Assembly (NCBI GenBank): GCA_014084085.1 | Contig: NPFB01000072.1 | Location: 479 to 47,173, forward strand | Length of the DNA: 46,695 bases | Source: Hondaea fermentalgiana | Taxonomy: Eukaryota; Sar; Bigyra; Thraustochytrida; Thraustochytriidae | Reading direction: 5' to 3' | Shown: one piece after another, positions 40,501 through 46,695 of the stretch | Numbering within the stretch: position 1 is the first letter of the stretch | Layout: each line of letters starts with the position of its first letter | Position numbers and translations under genes: made by a program | Notes under the pieces: model-generated | Told to the model about the DNA's origin: nothing | The model's input: the letters and a program-made list of their open reading frames with translations, nothing else | Database searches by the model: none

Positions 40501-40715
40501 TTGGAGAGTCCATGGCGAATAAAGTCTTGCGACAGCAGGAGACCGTCTTCCTGTGAAGTCTCTCCCACTTCGACGCCCTCCGCCATCTCCGCGCCAACGG
40601 CGGCAGCGGCGGCGTCGGAGTTGTTGTTCGTGAGCGCTGGGGCTCCCAAGGTCTCATTGGTATCACCCGCACCAGGTCCGACGCTCGCCGTGCGCCCGCT
40701 CGACGCGGCTGCCAT
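37515..40715 (-). CDS. NELF-B (COBRA1) with an internal bromodomain
   Basis: 1,066 residues against about 580-620 in animals. The N-terminal half (about 60-350) follows NELF-B: FVDELQTRHG, a DARQSLWEEYP block, KLYRFLADRIRELF, CALRADLLMGLHDI and EPCHEFAWHLDAYV. The C-terminal half (about 622-990) resumes with SDAAMILASGFTVNAL and QLPRDSE, then the helical LLYFYCQR and LLPAISDL region. Between them, residues about 424-530 form a complete bromodomain: YPVVETYPAL in the ZA loop, RPMDLQTIEDKI (Met469), then NALTFNGP with Asn504 at the acetyl-lysine-binding position. An acidic/basic coiled linker (about 535-615) follows it. NELF-B is a core subunit of the negative elongation factor that holds RNA polymerase II at promoter-proximal pauses; bromodomains bind acetylated histones. 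A fused protein could tie pausing to acetylated promoters. The tail is Pro/Ser-rich with a KRLL basic patch. Confidence 0.9.
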   Translation of the reverse strand: MAAASSGRTASVGPGAGDTNETLGAPALTNNNSDAAAAAVGAEMAEGVEVGETSQEDGLLLSQDFIRHGLSKTADPLQFVDELQTRHGSGLQGCEPVLWLLESLGMRRNELLRGLFQNLKAKLLTHVRTSSKTQLAALLSETLPLLSHPTLEEVPLRILSAISEPSPDILEQLSQLDTAALEKLPKDARQSLWEEYPDTFLAHVDPIIERFVHDSAATTWCDEMFPDINFPPPHKRRQKSTPLQELIGAIGTSAKLYRFLADRIRELFADSGNLRLCALRADLLMGLHDISAQSVLATEPCHEFAWHLDAYVKGICSKAAHAALDMNTARLQKTVVAEIMKLISGHLKPGLASAFASTADIDSSANALFANGKGGLGPRPVKPSSATAHARASPVGAADPTGGSNAPAPQAAPAPASASPEKTIDLNTVLLEAWKKIRNVDRHRLFHYPVVETYPALKLAYEAKITRPMDLQTIEDKIRRKEYQSVDDMRADLNLIADNALTFNGPKHKVAIAARSIMKTKAKPFLNAAAQKYQNALMRQRALEQARLAEKGKAEAENAKGQTSQEGQKEEDSSPLANGQANGVSAREPEEDAERKRERREMERKARERAETQGLLAKVETSGRLRRTISDAAMILASGFTVNALTSLLWFLMGEDVVKREQLPRDSETTRNIVWLLQTGSFARELVLEADRREVVVKALDVDTERKTLPALAMLMSEAVEMNIKASPAAAGGTAGTGAAAPAASGGSSSAGVENSASSASKSPVDPCLRVSIKSDWITRNALLYFYCQRICHRDVALLPAISDLIQNQGAVVTEHPAFLHSLVTAFFIQSQRQNTATGPSWQKGPPHSRPGFPARAVTHHVSGSGLQAPLPASFLNQAIETLFLPEVLRVAPTTTDSSKTAWAHVHLTRLLTLEYTLHTLSQAEVLRFARAALISLSGKAHDVEPNTIMASPELKDVIYERYCAPDFERARRQYEKLFRRMPTLRTQCGLPPIVGAHEGGTGPSPSPSPSPLVSPSPSPYAPSPFAAGSPEDSAAGSSPPPRKRLLDQAVEGGLESVKRSKTSPM

Positions 40716-41062
40716 AGTCTGCCCCTGCGCGTCGACACCGCGCGCCTTCGGCCCGCTACGCCGCGCCGCACGCAGGCCCAGCTGCCGTCAAAGCTATCGG
40801 ATAGGATTACTATCTGCTTGCTGACTTTGGCTGTTCTCGTGCGGTCATTGATTTTCTTTTTGGTCGTTTTGGGTGAGCATGTGTATTATTACATTACACT
40901 CGTGGTCCTGGGGGAAATTTACTGTTGTACAAGCGCCGCGTGTAGTTGATGGAAATCAGAAATCGACGAAAGGAGTCATTTCCTCGAGGCTACATTCGAT
41001 TCTCTCATAAACATCAACACACATAATTCAAAAGATTTAGAAACAGATAAAAATTAAAGAAA
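40716..41062. other. Spacer between TIR 3' end and NELF-B start
   Basis: Both genes are on the minus strand. The NELF-B side (40716-40790) is A-poor on plus, that is a T-poor sense leader. The TIR side is AT-rich, as expected of a 3' flank. Nothing else was recognised. Confidence 0.6.
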
Positions 41063-41815
41063 CTAGACGTCCCTGATGCGCTCGATAAGCTCCTTGTAAA
41101 AGGCCTCTGCAAGGTAACGGCGACGCTGGAAAGGCATGGACTCCTTCTCGTCGAAAAGATGCTTGGCCGAGGCCGGAGCCGCGGCAATGTATGCGGAGAA
41201 AGGGGCAAAACCGATGCGGGTTGGGTCGCTCTCGTGCACAACTAAAATAGGCTTCTCCTCTTGTTGCGCCGTCTCCAGCTCCATTTTCACGGCTTCGGAG
41301 AACACCGTCTTGGAAAGGAAGAGCAAGTAACACTTGGACTTGCGAATGCCTCGCTTCATTGCATCCTTTGCGAGGTTGCCCTCGGTCTCCTGGTCAATCC
41401 AGACACGAAGTCCACGGTTGCGAAGCTTTTCTGCCATGAGATTGCATGCATCGCCTGCGTCAACCTGACGATGACTCAGAAAGACGTGATGCTCGAGCCC
41501 AGCAGCCAGCGAGATGCTCGCCTTTTCCACACTCCCCGTGTCCTTTTCGTCTTCGGTCAATGAACCATCCTCGAAGAACGGGTCAAAGACGGCGACAGAA
41601 GCATTCCCTACGCTAACCAACGCGACTGTGGTAGCCGCTCCCTTGCGAGCGTCGACCAATTCATCGTACTCGACGAGCGCGAGATCAAAATGTTGCAGAT
41701 TGTCCGTGTCAGATGTGAACTGAGCGAGCAAATACAAGAGAGATGACAAATTCGTGGCCAGTCGAAGATCAAGGAAAAAACTGTGTGCGCCAGGAACTGT
41801 GCTTTCGCGAGGCAT
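41063..41815 (-). CDS. Single TIR-domain protein
   Basis: 250 residues. The C-terminal half (about 107-240) is a TIR fold: box 1 HHVFLSHRQVDAGDACNL, RGLRVWIDQE, KRGIRKSKCYLLFLSKTVF, then MELETAQQEEKPILVV. Glu179 in MELETA is placed like the catalytic Glu of NAD-cleaving TIR enzymes (SARM1, plant and bacterial TIRs), so NADase activity is possible; an adaptor role is the alternative. The N-terminal 105 residues (LDLRLATNLSSLLYLLAQ and a later VALVSVGNASVAVFDPFF) look folded but were not recognised. No NB-ARC, LRR or membrane segment is present. The frame extends to a TTG at 41899, but the first ATG is 41815. The WD40 stop lies only 164 bases upstream on the same strand, so the promoter is very short. 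Confidence 0.85.
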   Translation of the reverse strand: MPRESTVPGAHSFFLDLRLATNLSSLLYLLAQFTSDTDNLQHFDLALVEYDELVDARKGAATTVALVSVGNASVAVFDPFFEDGSLTEDEKDTGSVEKASISLAAGLEHHVFLSHRQVDAGDACNLMAEKLRNRGLRVWIDQETEGNLAKDAMKRGIRKSKCYLLFLSKTVFSEAVKMELETAQQEEKPILVVHESDPTRIGFAPFSAYIAAAPASAKHLFDEKESMPFQRRRYLAEAFYKELIERIRDV

Positions 41816-41951
41816 GGAGTCGTCCACACAAGTGTGTTTAAAGTGGCGTTTCTTTCCTTTCAGATAATGGCAAATTTGTTGTGCAGGTGTCGTTGACAAA
41901 CAAATAAATAAGTCGTCGTGCGCCTTGTTGAGAAGTTGAGCTTCTCCTGAT

Positions 41952-41980
<29 letters not shown>
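41952..41980. repeat. CTT trinucleotide microsatellite
   Basis: About nine to ten CTT units (GAA/AAG on the minus strand) directly after the WD40 stop codon, in the short gap before the TIR gene. Confidence 0.9.
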
Positions 41981-41982
<2 letters not shown>

Positions 41983-43020
41983 TAAAATTGAACAGCGCGT
42001 TTTGCTGTGGCCCAAAGCCGCCGATTTTTGGTGCATTCCTTTTACCACCTTGAGCACCTTATCCGAGACGTCGACTTCCGTCCATGACGCCAAGTTTTCA
42101 GCAATGGGCCGTGTGACCTCCATGCCGTCCAGCTCAAGCTTTAAAAGGCCCGTATTCGCGTCCCAAATACGCACGCTCTCATCCGCAGATCCGCTGACGA
42201 TCTCCGATCCCAAAAGAGAGACCGAATACACCTGGGCTGAGTGGCCTTGCAAGACGTGCAGCTGCTCAGGGCGCCAATTCAATATATTTCCGCTGGGCGC
42301 ATTCCAAACTCTGATCGTGTCGTCCATGGCACCGCTTACAATAAAATTACCGTCAAGCGCGACAGATAGCACCCACCACGTGTGATCCCTGAGCACGCGG
42401 ACAAGCTCAAAGAAGATTAAGTCTACGTGCTCAAAGGAAGGCACGGCGTAGATCCTCACGTTGTTATCAACGGACCCGCTAACCAAGCACTGCGCGTTAA
42501 TTTCGACCGCAAAGACCTCGCCGTTCGCCTCTGTGAGTACGTCAAGCTGATCTCCGCAGGTCTGATCGAAGACGCGTACGGTTTGGTCTTGCAGTCCAGC
42601 CGCGAGCACATTTTCGTGAATGGCTAGTTCGTGCACCATGGTCCCAACGTCGATCGTCAAGGTATTTTCGCCACTAATCTTGTCCCAGATGCGAATTGTC
42701 ATGTCCGAGGATCCAGACATAATCTTGCTACCATCCATGACGACGCTCGTGACATCGCCAGTGTGGCCCTCAAAAGAGTACAGGACAGTGGCGGTGGAAA
42801 GGTCAACGAGGAAGACACCGCCGCGTTGCGTTCCCACGACGGCCAGCATGCCCTGTACGGCCACTGTGTTGGCCTCTTGGTTGTTGGGCGTCTTCATTTC
42901 CAGGACAAGAGCACCATCCTTTTTGCTCCATGCGCGCAAGGACTTATCGCTGTAGCTGGCAGCTAGCACGAGATCGGCGGTCTGCGCAACGTCGTACACG
43001 GCGCCTTGAATGTGGCCCAT
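41980..43020 (-). CDS. Seven-bladed WD40 protein with C-terminal CaaX box
   Basis: 346 residues. Seven WD repeats fill residues about 10-300, ending in units such as SGSSDMTIRIWD, AAGLQDQTVRVFD, SGSVDNNVRIYA, SGAMDDTIRVWN and SGSADESVRIWD, which makes one closed propeller. After a linker with WTEVDVSDKVLKVVKG the protein ends in Cys-Ser-Ile-Leu. A Cys four residues from the end followed by aliphatic residues and Leu fits a CaaX prenylation signal of the geranylgeranyl type, so membrane attachment is predicted. No F-box or other domain is present. Upstream of ATG 43020 the frame is open to a TTG (43131), but codes for Pro/Arg-rich leader. Confidence 0.85.
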
Positions 43021-43609
43021 GCCGGCGGTGCGGAGGAAAGCGAAAGAGGGGTTCTGAGGAGGTCGCGTCGCGTTAACAAGCGAGCGAACGAGCGGCTGCG
43101 GCGGGAACGTCGAGCGAGGTGAGAGAGGCAAGAGGACACGATTCGATCGTTCGCTAGATTACGCAACGCTACGCTGGTGTGGCGCGCACGAAGAGAAACT
43201 GGTCAGAGGCTGCAAATGGTCAAAGTCTGCAAGTGGCCATGCTCAAAATCCTCGGCCGCGCACGCGCGAGCGGGCGTAGAGGGAGGCTGCGTGCTCTCCT
43301 TGCGAGCCTACTTTTTTTGCGATCCCGTCTGATATCCATGCGAGTGACACGCTCGCATACAGCGACGAGCAAATGGTCGAAAGGGAACTGGCAGGAGTCT
43401 ACATGCAAGCTGCACACAAATCACATGTGGTTTGGGTGGACCCATGGCAAGCAAAAGCAAAAACATCACACAGAAGAAAAATACTGAGAATTGTCGGCCT
43501 ACGTCCGAACGATCACAGATGCGGGATGGGAGAGCACTACAGAAGGGAAAATGGAGGGAGTAAAAAGAGGAAAAGAGGATTGTGGAGCGCGAGGCTGGCG
43601 TCCGAGAAT
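43021..43609. other. Spacer between CNB-RGS 3' end and WD40 start
   Basis: Both genes are on the minus strand. The part nearest the WD40 start is GC-rich leader and promoter; the part nearest 43609 is the CNB-RGS 3' flank with A/G-rich sequence. Frames are short and unconvincing. Confidence 0.6.
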
Positions 43610-45313
43610 TTAGGCGTCCGCCTCGGGGCGGTTTTGCTCGTAGACGCCAATGCGCGCCATGAGGTCGTGGTAAAGGTCGGAGGCTTGGAAGCGTGCAAAG
43701 GTATCCTTGGACATGAGGCTGAAGACCTCCTGCTTGGCGTCCGAGAACATTTTGAAGTCGTAATTCTCGGCATCCATCTTGGCCTTGATCTGCGCGACCA
43801 TGGCAGCGGGGAGGTTGACCTGAGAGGGAGCGTCGTCTGCAATGAACTCGTCATAGATTTGGAGCGCCTGCTCGCGCAGCATGCCCTGCTTCTTTTCGGT
43901 AATGGAACTGGCCTGAACGTGGAGCGCACCGAGAACAGACTTGCGGACCCTGCGGCGAGAAATGTTCTCGAGCTTTTCGACGGCAGCCCAAAAGTCGACA
44001 TTCTCCGTGGCAAACTCCTTGGCAATGTGCTTCTGGAAGGCCTCGCGACCAAGGTGGTGACGCAGGACATCCTCGAGCGTGGCGCGCGTGCCGAGGACGC
44101 GCAGGGAAATCTCGGCCAACACAGCGGGTTCTCCAACAAAAAGAGCACGAAAGTCCTCCTGGGAACACTCGAGCATGTAGGCATCATCGTCCTCTGACAC
44201 GCAGACGGTGGCCGAGTGCGGGGAGTCGGACACGAGACTGATTTCGCCAAAGTAGTCGCCGGCGTTGAGGGTGCGCACACGGTTGCCGCCCACAAAAACA
44301 TCAACGGAGCCGCGCGTAATGATGAAGAACTTGCGGGGCGTGGTGCCGCCCTCCTCGAGGATGATTGACCCGTGCGGGTGACGGTTCATGGTGCAGACCT
44401 CGGCAAGAAGGTGTTGCTTGCGCTTGGAGAGGGATTTGAACACAGGGATTTTGTCGGCAATGACATTGACAGTGGAGCGTTCGTTGACGCTGCGCTCGAG
44501 GCGCTCGCCGAGGGTAGGGAGCGACTTGATAAAGTAGCCGAACTCCTCGCGGCCGAGGGAGAAGAGCACGCACTCCTCGAGGGTGGTGATGGTGGCGTTA
44601 CGCGGCTGGTCCTTGAGCAGGGAGAGCTCGCCAAAGGTGGCGCCAGGGCGGAGGCGCGTGAGCTCGACGTAGAGGCCGAGGTCGTCCTGCGTGGTGACGA
44701 CGAGGGAGCCACGGGAAAGAATGTAAAAGCGGTCGCCGGTCTCGCCCTCGCGGATGATCGTGGTGCCCTTGGGGAGGACCTCGCACCTAAAGAGTCTACC
44801 GATCAGGTTGAGCTGTTTCTCGCCGACGTCGCTGAGGAAGTCAATTTCGCGAAGGCCACTTGCCACGATAGAGCTAGCGGTGGCGTTGACCCAGCGCTGG
44901 AGGTTCTTGAGGCAGGTGTCTCCCTTGTGCTTGTTGTAGACATCGCGGGTGAGCACGAGCAGGACGACGTCGGTGATGGCCTCGACGGAGACGGAGCGCG
45001 GCGTGTCGAAGATGAGTCCGAACTCGCCAAAGGCCTCGTTGGCGGACATCATGCGGATTTTCTTCTTCGACCCGTCCTCGCCCTCGGCGATAAAGTTGAC
45101 GGCGCCCTTGGCGATGAGGAAGAGTTCGTCTGCCTTGTCTCCCTGGCTAATGATGCGCTCTCCTGCGCTGTACTCGCGGACCATGAACTTTGCCGCAGCC
45201 TGCGAGATGTGCTGCGGCGACAGGTTCTTGAAGAAGGTGTTCTCCGACAGGAACTCCTTCACGGACATCTCCTCATCCACCATGAGATCGGGCTTCGACG
45301 ACGCGCACCCCAT
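43610..45313 (-). CDS. Lipid-anchored protein with three cyclic-nucleotide-binding domains and an RGS domain
   Basis: 567 residues. The N-terminus MGCASSKPD fits an N-myristoylation signal with a neighbouring palmitoylatable Cys3, so plasma-membrane attachment is predicted. CNB-A (about 20-135) has the phosphate-binding cassette FGEFGLIFDTPRSVSV; CNB-B (about 150-265) has FGELSLLKDQPRNATI; CNB-C (about 280-395) has FGEISLVSDSPHSATV, where the phosphate-contacting Arg is His. Residues about 411-555 form an RGS domain: LGREAFQKHIAKEFATENVD, FWAAVEKLE, LQIYDEFI, APSQVNL and LMSKDTFARFQASDLY. RGS domains speed GTP hydrolysis by G-alpha, so cAMP or cGMP could gate G-protein shut-off. No kinase domain is present, unlike PKG. 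An upstream ATG at 45376 adds 21 Arg-rich residues and would destroy the lipidation signal, so 45313 is preferred. Confidence 0.92.
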   Translation of the reverse strand: MGCASSKPDLMVDEEMSVKEFLSENTFFKNLSPQHISQAAAKFMVREYSAGERIISQGDKADELFLIAKGAVNFIAEGEDGSKKKIRMMSANEAFGEFGLIFDTPRSVSVEAITDVVLLVLTRDVYNKHKGDTCLKNLQRWVNATASSIVASGLREIDFLSDVGEKQLNLIGRLFRCEVLPKGTTIIREGETGDRFYILSRGSLVVTTQDDLGLYVELTRLRPGATFGELSLLKDQPRNATITTLEECVLFSLGREEFGYFIKSLPTLGERLERSVNERSTVNVIADKIPVFKSLSKRKQHLLAEVCTMNRHPHGSIILEEGGTTPRKFFIITRGSVDVFVGGNRVRTLNAGDYFGEISLVSDSPHSATVCVSEDDDAYMLECSQEDFRALFVGEPAVLAEISLRVLGTRATLEDVLRHHLGREAFQKHIAKEFATENVDFWAAVEKLENISRRRVRKSVLGALHVQASSITEKKQGMLREQALQIYDEFIADDAPSQVNLPAAMVAQIKAKMDAENYDFKMFSDAKQEVFSLMSKDTFARFQASDLYHDLMARIGVYEQNRPEADA

Positions 45314-45520
45314 CGTGCCGGTGCTCCTTCTCCCCGCGCGTCTCCGCCGGCCTCGCCTCTGCGCCTGTGCACGCACGCGCGCGCGCGCGCAAGCCGGGCT
45401 CCCCGGGCACGCGCCGCTCCTGCTCTTCGCGCCTCCGCGCGTCGCTCGCGCGCTCGCTCGCTAGCGCGCCCTGGCTCTGCGATCGCTCGCTCGCTCGCTC
45501 GCGTCGCCTCGGGTCGAGCC

Positions 45521-45600
45521 GCGTGGCGTCGCGTGGCGTGGCGTGGCGTGGCGTGGCGTCGGGCCGCGTGGCGTCGGGTCTGGTGGCGTGGCGTCGCGCC
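45521..45600. repeat. TGGCG pentanucleotide repeat
   Basis: About ten GCGTG/TGGCG units interrupted by GTCGGGCC-type variants, in the upstream region of the CNB-RGS gene. Confidence 0.8.
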
Positions 45601-46532
45601 GCGTGCGCGAGGAGGTGAAGACGGAGAGAGAGAGAGGGGCGAAAGGGTACTGCCCCCGCGCGGCCGCGGCGCGTGCACAAGCGCGGGTTTGGCCTGGCTA
45701 GCGCCTAGCCCCTCCTACGGCCCCGCGCCGCGCCCGATGGACGCCCTCGCTCTGCACGCCCAGCGGCTGCCTGCCTGCCTGCCTGCCTGTGCCGCTCGCG
45801 CGACGGCGGCGCAGCGCCGGCGCGGGTCAAGGAGCGGCGGCAGGCGCGGGAGCGGCGAGGGGCGGAGGAGCGGGCAGGGAGGAGGAGGAGTTCGAGGGCG
45901 GTGTAGGCACGCGCCGCGGGCGCCTCGGAGCTCGTACGGGACTCGAAGAAATTTGAGTGCTATGGCGGTTGGAATGCTACAGGGTCTTGTGGAGACGCAT
46001 GGCGGTCGCCGGAGGTCGCGCTTGGGTATAAGACTTGGGGAAAGATAACACAGGGAATGACACAAAGAGAGCGGGGTCTGGTGCGGAGGTGGAGAAGGCG
46101 GAGCAAGGCGGGAGCAGGGGCAGCGTGGGTGTTTCGGGTGTTTTTGTAGGTCGTAGGAAGCTCTTGAGAGGGGTGGTGCGGGGTGGTAAAGTCAATTTAC
46201 CTCCCTCTGAGTTTTCCCGCAGATTGGTCAAGGTCGATCCACTGGATCAGTGTTCTTACCCAGCAATGTCCACTGAACAAAGGGAGGAGCAGTGTTTAGA
46301 AGCAGGGGATCCGCACGAGGCCAGCGCAGAAACGCGCCCATTACCCCCCTTGTGTGCGCGGTGGAGGTCCTCCTCCCAGCCGGTGCCGCCCCCTTTCTCT
46401 CCACTGTCCTATAGCCCCACTGACCATTATTTCCTCATTCTGCCAGTGTCCCACTGTCACTATGCACCTTATAATTGTTATGTTTATACTCCGCAGCTCC
46501 TCCTTTCCCGACTAGTGATGGGACCAGGACTG

Positions 46533-46574
46533 TCTCTGCGTCTGCGTCTGCGTCTGTGTCTGTGTCTGTGTCTC
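46533..46574. repeat. TCTGCG/TCTGTG hexanucleotide repeat
   Basis: About three TCTGCG units run into about three TCTGTG units, then a T/C-rich tract. Not within a gene. Confidence 0.85.
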
Positions 46575-46695
46575 CCTCCCTCTGCGATAGTCCATCGCGC
46601 GGCCCCTCCACGTGCTACCCCCGCAGTGTCCCCTGCTGCACTGGCCAGCAGTCCCGCCAGCCGCCGCCTCCGTGCGCCGTGCGGCCCTCCGCCCG

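Larger units (their letters stand above)
45314..46695. promoter_or_regulatory. Repeat-rich upstream region of CNB-RGS and right-edge spacer
   Basis: 45314-45950 is very GC-rich: GC dinucleotides (about 45374-45391), CTCG tetramers (about 45453-45503), TGGCG pentamers (45521-45600) and TGCC tetramers (about 45767-45790). The part nearest the gene is A-poor on plus, which is a T-poor sense leader. From 45950 composition becomes mixed, with a TCTGCG/TCTGTG hexamer array (46533-46574). No gene was recognised up to the right edge; a gene outside the window may use this as its flank. Confidence 0.5.

Noticed and set aside
41899..41980. WD40 and TIR genes as one fused gene
   Set aside because: They are in separate frames with a TAA between, the WD40 protein ends in a sensible CaaX box, and a CTT microsatellite fills the gap; no clear splice sites seen.
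44372..46048. 558-codon plus-strand frame over the CNB-RGS gene
   Set aside because: It is antisense to a gene with four clear domains, low-complexity past 45300, and typical of antisense frames in GC-biased coding DNA.

Overview
This window looks like nuclear DNA of a free-living, flagellate-forming unicellular eukaryote. A labyrinthulomycete (thraustochytrid) or related stramenopile is the best guess. The reasons are long uninterrupted open frames (one of 3,587 codons), GC-biased codon use, compact spacing, motile-cilium machinery (ZMYND10), eukaryote-only factors (NELF-B, PSMG4, PUS1, RGS, classical PTP, SPRY), and pentanucleotide-rich flanks. The lineage is inferred from gene content; no rRNA or other phylogenetic marker is present. 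Sixteen protein genes are supported. I saw no rRNA, convincing tRNA, CRISPR array, transposon or virus-derived gene.

Layout, left to right. 1-1.1 kb: repeat-rich spacer. 1.1-2.95 kb (-): cytochrome P450. 3.98-14.74 kb (+): one giant secreted, single-pass membrane protein built from about 28 four-cysteine helical repeats. 14.86-17.7 kb (-): a METTL21-type methyltransferase and a ZMYND10 dynein-assembly factor whose MYND finger is replaced by another C-terminal region. 18.5-19.7 kb (+): orphan multi-pass membrane protein. 19.7-23.35 kb: GC-rich, repeat-rich, apparently noncoding block ending in a T-depleted leader of a 107-residue orphan protein. 24.5 kb (+): PSMG4 proteasome chaperone. 25.5-26.5 kb (-): a protein with an AF4/FMR2 (AFF)-like C-terminal homology domain. 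27.8-29.0 kb (+): tyrosine phosphatase. 29.6-31.4 kb (-): protein with a small tudor-like module. 32.5-34.2 kb (-): PUS1-type pseudouridine synthase. 36.15-37.15 kb (+): SPRY protein. 37.5-40.7 kb (-): NELF-B with a bromodomain inserted in its middle. 41.06-45.3 kb (-): TIR protein, seven-bladed WD40 protein ending in a CaaX box, and an N-myristoylation-signal / three-CNB / RGS protein. 45.3-46.7 kb: repeat-rich spacer.

Themes. Two genes 11 kb apart belong to the RNA polymerase II pausing and release system (NELF-B and an AFF-like scaffold), and the NELF-B copy carries its own acetyl-lysine reader. A right-hand cluster encodes three signalling proteins, two with predicted lipid anchors. Start codons were chosen by ATG, domain boundaries and leader composition. 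Four frames (methyltransferase, PUS1, TIR, WD40) extend upstream of the first ATG only through TTG codons, so the ATG was used. Many genes are preceded by a sense-strand T-poor leader, and two convergent gene pairs have a perfect hairpin between their 3' ends.
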